Of a DNA stretch of 10,015 nt, positions 7,034 through 10,015 are shown in pieces. The stretch spans positions 1 through 10,015 of the forward strand of contig DGOV01000001.1 of the NCBI GenBank assembly GCA_002390205.1, written 5' to 3'. This DNA comes from Proteobacteria bacterium UBA4457. Its GTDB lineage: Bacteria; Pseudomonadota; Gammaproteobacteria; Ga0077536. A program made the position numbers and the translations under genes. The notes under the pieces were generated by a model. It made no database searches, was not told the origin of the DNA, and saw only the letters and a list, made by a program, of their open reading frames with translations. Positions within the stretch are counted from its first letter, which is position 1. Every line of letters begins with the position of its first letter.

Positions 7034-8236
7034 TTATAAAATAGTTGGCCAGCGCTTTCCGCGTATTAGAGCTTTCCAGTAAAGAACAGGCATTAAGTGC
7101 TTTTTTAAAAAGTACATTGAAAATCTTTCTTTTGCCTGATTAAAAGGAAAAGTTTCGCGTGGCTCTAATTGGTAGTCGAATTCAGCTAATACTGCACTGT
7201 TATATCCAGTGACTAATGGACATGAACTATATCCATCATATTCCGCACTCAGATTTCTCCCGTTTACATGTGCGAAAAAATTGTTTTTAAGTACCGGCAT
7301 TTGTGCTCGTATAGCCGCAGCTGTTTTGGAAGTCGGTAAGCTACTAGCATCTCCCAGACTAAAAATATCAGGGTAAACTTCATGCTGTAATGTTTTCGCG
7401 TCGACACTCACGAAACCGGATTTGTTTCCAAGACCGCTGTCTTTAATGAATTTAGGAGCACTCATAGGAGGTGTTACGTGAAGTAAGTCATAATCTTCAC
7501 AACGAGTCTCGCCAGTATCCATATTAGTAAAAACAGCTTCTTGAGACTCGCCGATAACTGCAGTCAAATTCCAGTTAAATTGTGTATCAATATGTCTGTC
7601 TTCACAGATACGATCCAGAGTCGCTTTATATTTTTCAACTGCAAATATAGATTTTCCTGCACAGAAATATCTGACGTCAATATTATTTCGAATAGATTTT
7701 TTCCTAAAATAATGCTCTGCTAAATACATTATTTTCTGAGGTGCTCCAGCACATTTTATCGGTGGAGGAGGAAACGTAAAAATAGCATTTCCCTGTTCTA
7801 TACTTTGAATTGCGTTCCAAGTGCTATCGACAGTTGCATAGCTATAGTTACTGCAAACTCCATTTTTACCCATCGAAGCCTCTAAACCAGTAATTTTACT
7901 CCAGTCGAGATTTAGGCCGGCTGCTATGATCAAATAGTCATATGACATCGTCGTTGCGTTAGAAAATTCAATAGTCTTGCCTGCTGGGTCAATACTTTGA
8001 ACAGATTCCTGCACCCATTTAGCTTTTCGTGGGATGAGTGTTTTCGTTAGAACTTGTGTTCGTTCCTTAGGGAACAGTCCTGCCCCAACCATCGTCCATT
8101 GTGGCTGATAGTAATGGTTGGCAGATGGATCAATTATCACCACATCTAATTCGTGACTACTCTTACACGATAATATTGAGCTAGCGATGGCTAAACCGCC
8201 TGTGCCAGCTCCGACGATGACTAAAGTTTTATTCAT
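7034..8236 (-). CDS. sqr: Type II sulfide:quinone oxidoreductase
   Basis: Oxidises sulfide and passes electrons through FAD to the membrane quinone pool, releasing persulfide or polysulfide sulfur. The 400-residue protein starts with an FAD-binding Rossmann motif GAGTGG (9-14) and has a second FAD-contact segment SLGDASSLPTSKTAAA (293-308). It resembles the mitochondrial type (human SQOR) along its length: FTFPPPPIKCAGAPQKIMYL, LLHVTPPMSAP, YSSCPLVTGY and the C-terminal YFLKKHLMPVLYW, a likely membrane-contact tail. The two redox cysteines are C162 and C339. An additional C128 in GVCSNYSY sits where type I enzymes keep their third cysteine. No signal peptide is seen, so it probably lies on the cytoplasmic face of the membrane. 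AAGGTG seven bases upstream supports the ATG. It lies 122 bp after the TauE-type gene, with no convincing separate promoter in the gap. Confidence 0.94.
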   Translation of the reverse strand: MNKTLVIVGAGTGGLAIASSILSCKSSHELDVVIIDPSANHYYQPQWTMVGAGLFPKERTQVLTKTLIPRKAKWVQESVQSIDPAGKTIEFSNATTMSYDYLIIAAGLNLDWSKITGLEASMGKNGVCSNYSYATVDSTWNAIQSIEQGNAIFTFPPPPIKCAGAPQKIMYLAEHYFRKKSIRNNIDVRYFCAGKSIFAVEKYKATLDRICEDRHIDTQFNWNLTAVIGESQEAVFTNMDTGETRCEDYDLLHVTPPMSAPKFIKDSGLGNKSGFVSVDAKTLQHEVYPDIFSLGDASSLPTSKTAAAIRAQMPVLKNNFFAHVNGRNLSAEYDGYSSCPLVTGYNSAVLAEFDYQLEPRETFPFNQAKERFSMYFLKKHLMPVLYWKALIRGKRWPTIL

Positions 8237-8358
8237 CTACTATCACCTTGGAATTATAAAAAAAATTCATACAGATCTACGTTAGTTTAGCTATTTTGAC
8301 CCGCTGTTCTTTAGCATTTTGCAACTTTCTAGTAATGAGGTGGGTGCGAAATAATGTC

Positions 8359-9129
8359 TCAATGAAACCCAAATTTTTTTGTCAATTCAACAACACTAAT
8401 TAAAATCGAAAACAGTATTAAGAGCCAACCAAATATTACCTTAAAATGCGCGTTTTCAATCTTTCCACTTAACCACGCACCTGTAAGGCTGCCTATGCAA
8501 CAGAACACTGCTAAAACCGAGGCGTATTGTAAGTCAAAGGACGTATGTTGAACATAGCCGACTAAGCCAAAAGAAGCTTGTCCAGCCACAATACACAAAG
8601 ACGTCCCAATAGCCAAAGCGGATGTTGTTCTTGCTAGAAGCAATAGGGCAGGGACAATCAAAAATCCTCCACCAACACCAATTGCTCCGGTCACAAGGCC
8701 GATTGTTAAACCGCTGAACAAAAGAAGAAAGGACTTCACTAATGAGCGATCTGACACGTAAGTTTCAGCGCTCGTCGTTTTGGAGAATGCTAACTTTAGC
8801 CCTGATAAGAGCATCAGCAAATAGAATGCAATCAAAATCAAATTGTTGGGCAAATACGCGGCCATAGAGCCGCCGATAAAGGCCCCAAGCATTGCTGGGA
8901 GACCAACAATGAGCGCTAGCTTCCAATCTATGGTTCTATTGCGAACGTGAAATATTAATGCCACCAAACTCGAAGAGGCGACTACGAAAAAGGAAATCAC
9001 GATTGCTTCTTTTAGAGGAAAATGTCCGACGTAAAGAAGTAAGGGAACTGTAAGAATTGAGCCTCCGGCACCAATCAGCCCCAAGGTCAGTCCTATCAAG
9101 AGTATTGCTAACGCGACAGGTATTGTCAT
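8359..9129 (-). CDS. TauE/SafE-family anion exporter (putative sulfite/sulfur-anion exporter)
   Basis: A polytopic inner-membrane protein of 256 residues with roughly seven to eight hydrophobic helices. It has the family's internal duplication: a glycine-rich loop GLIGAGGSILTVPLLL (17-32) is echoed by GAIGVGGGFLIVPALLLL (148-165), one per TauE repeat. Family members are proposed to export sulfite, sulfoacetate or related organosulfur anions. With a sulfide:quinone oxidoreductase downstream and a SoxC-type enzyme diverging, export of sulfite or thiosulfate to the periplasm is a reasonable inference, but not shown. The ATG is preceded only by a weak AAGAGAT at about ten bases, so translation may be modest. 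It is the first gene of the minus-strand sulfur operon, opposite the soxC promoter region. Confidence 0.88.
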   Translation of the reverse strand: MTIPVALAILLIGLTLGLIGAGGSILTVPLLLYVGHFPLKEAIVISFFVVASSSLVALIFHVRNRTIDWKLALIVGLPAMLGAFIGGSMAAYLPNNLILIAFYLLMLLSGLKLAFSKTTSAETYVSDRSLVKSFLLLFSGLTIGLVTGAIGVGGGFLIVPALLLLARTTSALAIGTSLCIVAGQASFGLVGYVQHTSFDLQYASVLAVFCCIGSLTGAWLSGKIENAHFKVIFGWLLILFSILISVVELTKKFGFH

Positions 9130-9165
9130 AATTGTTAATCTCTTTAAACCATTGGTTTTTTTAAT

Positions 9166-9171
9166 ATTATA
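9166..9171 (-). promoter_or_regulatory. Candidate -10 box for the tauE-sqr-yeeE operon
   Basis: The minus strand reads a perfect TATAAT here. It would start transcription near 9159, about 30 bases before the exporter ATG. No good -35 hexamer lies 16-18 bp upstream; the spacing falls inside an AT repeat. The promoter may therefore be weak or regulated. AT richness makes chance matches likely. Confidence 0.4.
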
Positions 9172-9218
9172 CTAATATAGAATATATATATATCTTTATC
9201 GCATATATGTTATATTAG
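9172..9218. repeat. Long imperfect inverted repeat in divergent promoter region (candidate operator)
   Basis: The left arm CTAATATAGAATATAT (9172-9187) and right arm ATATATGTTATATTAG (9203-9218) pair at 14 of 16 positions around a 15-base spacer. The outer eight bases (CTAATATA / TATATTAG) match perfectly. It is centred near 9195, roughly midway between the exporter ATG (9129) and the soxC ATG (9272). Each arm carries an outward-reading TATATT. ArsR-type sulfur regulators such as BigR and SqrR are known to bind AT-rich dyads at sulfur genes, but no regulator gene is visible here. The low-complexity AT content is a caution. Confidence 0.6.
9211..9216 (+). promoter_or_regulatory. Candidate -10 box for soxC
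   Basis: TATATT matches five of six positions of the -10 consensus and would start transcription near 9223, giving a leader of about 50 bases. It lies inside the right arm of the inverted repeat, so a protein bound there would cover it. No -35 hexamer is recognisable 16-18 bp upstream. Confidence 0.35.
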
Positions 9219-9255
9219 ACGTGTTGTACCGAACCGCGTCTAGTGAATAGCTGCC

Positions 9256-9264
9256 AGGAGGTGA
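9256..9264 (+). promoter_or_regulatory. Strong Shine-Dalgarno of soxC
   Basis: AGGAGGTGA is a full-length match to the anti-Shine-Dalgarno complement, ten bases from AGGAGG to the ATG at 9272. It is the strongest ribosome binding site in the window and fixes the soxC start. Confidence 0.85.
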
Positions 9265-9271
9265 GTGTCAT

Positions 9272-10015
9272 ATGACTGAGACTAAAGACCTATCTCGACG
9301 AAATTTTTTAAGAAAAGCTAGCCTGGTAAGTGGTGGGGCCTTAATGACCGGCAGTCAGCTTTGGGCTAATGAGAATATAGCCAACACCCCGCCTAACGTC
9401 CCCTCGTGGATGCGTAAAACAGGTAAAACGGTGGGAGCTGCTCCTTACGGTGTACCATCGCTGCACGAGAGCGATATTGTTCGTAAAACGGTGCCTTGGT
9501 TAACAGCGTCGCCTATCTCTTCTGTGAGCTTCTCTCCTTTACACGCGTTGAAAGGGATCATCACGCCAAGCAGCCTGCATTTTGAACGTCATCACTCCGG
9601 CGTTCCTGATGTGTCACCTGATGAACATCGTTTGATGATCCATGGCCTTTGCGACAACCCTTTGATCTTTGACATGGACGACTTGGCACGTTTCCCGTCC
9701 GTCACTGAGATACGCTTCATCGAATGTCCCGCAAACGGGGGGATGGAGTGGCGTGGTCCACAAATGGAAGCCCTTCAATTTACTCATGGGATGTTAAGTT
9801 GTAGCGAGTGGACTGGCGTTCGGTTGTCAACATTACTCGCTGAGGTTGGGGTTAAGAAGACCGCTAAATGGATCCTGGCAGAAGGTGCCGACGGGGCAGC
9901 GATGGGGCGGAGTATCCCAATTGAAAAAGCTTTAGATGATGTAATAGTAGCTTATGCCCAAAATGGGGAAATGATCCGACCTGAGCAAGGCTACCCAATC
10001 AGGTTAGTAAATCCA
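9272..10015 (+). CDS. soxC: SoxC-family molybdenum sulfane/sulfite dehydrogenase, 3'-truncated by window edge
   Basis: A periplasmic sulfite-oxidase-fold molybdoenzyme. In the Sox system SoxC works with the cytochrome SoxD to oxidise the sulfane sulfur carried on SoxYZ. The frame is open for 248 codons to the window end; the family runs to about 420-430, so just over half is present. A twin-arginine signal is clear: SRRNFLRKA at 8-16, then a hydrophobic stretch with likely cleavage near SQLWA (29-33). SoxC hallmarks follow: GAAPYG (55-60), GIITPSSLHFERHHSGVPD (95-113), FIECPANGGMEWRG (149-162) and QFTHGM (169-174), then YAQNGE and RPEQGYP. C152 in FIECPANGG is the expected molybdenum ligand. 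It diverges from the sqr operon. Hand counts give about 50-53% GC over 9541-9660 against about 43% in sqr. A stand-alone sulfite dehydrogenase role is possible if soxD is absent downstream. Confidence 0.93.
   Translation, partial: MTETKDLSRRNFLRKASLVSGGALMTGSQLWANENIANTPPNVPSWMRKTGKTVGAAPYGVPSLHESDIVRKTVPWLTASPISSVSFSPLHALKGIITPSSLHFERHHSGVPDVSPDEHRLMIHGLCDNPLIFDMDDLARFPSVTEIRFIECPANGGMEWRGPQMEALQFTHGMLSCSEWTGVRLSTLLAEVGVKKTAKWILAEGADGAAMGRSIPIEKALDDVIVAYAQNGEMIRPEQGYPIRLVNP

Noticed and set aside
8253..8258. Perfect minus-strand TATAAT just upstream of sqr
   Set aside because: Transcription from it would start inside the sqr Shine-Dalgarno (8244-8249), leaving no usable leader. It lies in an AT run and is probably chance.
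9183..9193. TATATATATAT run as a replication-origin or DNA-unwinding element
   Set aside because: No DnaA boxes or origin-type neighbours are present. It is more simply part of an AT-rich divergent promoter.
9224..9252. TTGTAC as a -35 box for an alternative soxC promoter
   Set aside because: No reasonable -10 hexamer lies 16-18 bp downstream, and the start would fall in the ribosome binding site.

Overview
This window reads as an ordinary bacterial chromosome, most likely from a gammaproteobacterium, possibly marine. The evidence is the tmk-holB-tatD gene order, a proteobacterial prpBCD set and a Sox/SQR-type sulfur locus, in moderately AT-rich DNA. The species cannot be named from the sequence. 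No RNA gene, insertion sequence, integrase, CRISPR array or phage gene was seen, and no gene-free stretch exceeds 300 bases.

Positions 1-2464 (+) hold replication and nucleotide housekeeping genes. They are the 3' part of tmk (thymidylate kinase, cut by the window edge), holB (DNA polymerase III delta-prime, joined to tmk by a GTGA overlap) and a tatD-family metal-dependent hydrolase. Positions 2465-6125 (+) hold a complete three-gene methylcitrate-cycle operon, prpB-prpC-prpD. It has a credible sigma70-type promoter upstream and a hairpin terminator at 6149-6171. PrpC condenses propionyl-CoA with oxaloacetate, PrpD dehydrates 2-methylcitrate, and PrpB cleaves 2-methylisocitrate to pyruvate and succinate. 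No propionyl-CoA synthetase (prpE) or prp regulator lies in the window.

Positions 6177-9129 (-) hold a convergent sulfur operon, transcribed in this order: a TauE/SafE-type anion exporter, a type II sulfide:quinone oxidoreductase, and two half-size YeeE/YedE-type sulfur-transport membrane proteins that overlap by ATGA. Diverging from it, and running off the right end, is a Tat-exported molybdoenzyme of the SoxC (sulfane/sulfite dehydrogenase) family, 9272-10015 (+). The 142-bp divergent region contains a long AT-rich imperfect inverted repeat (9172-9218) with outward-facing -10-like boxes in or next to its arms. It is a good candidate for a shared sulfur-responsive operator.

Taken together, the right third looks like a reduced-sulfur oxidation island: sulfide oxidation at the quinone pool, movement of sulfur anions across the inner membrane, and periplasmic oxidation by SoxC. 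I see no wholly new system. The most useful leads are the inverted-repeat operator candidate and the unusual composition of this sulfur locus, with no persulfide dioxygenase, rhodanese or regulator inside the window.
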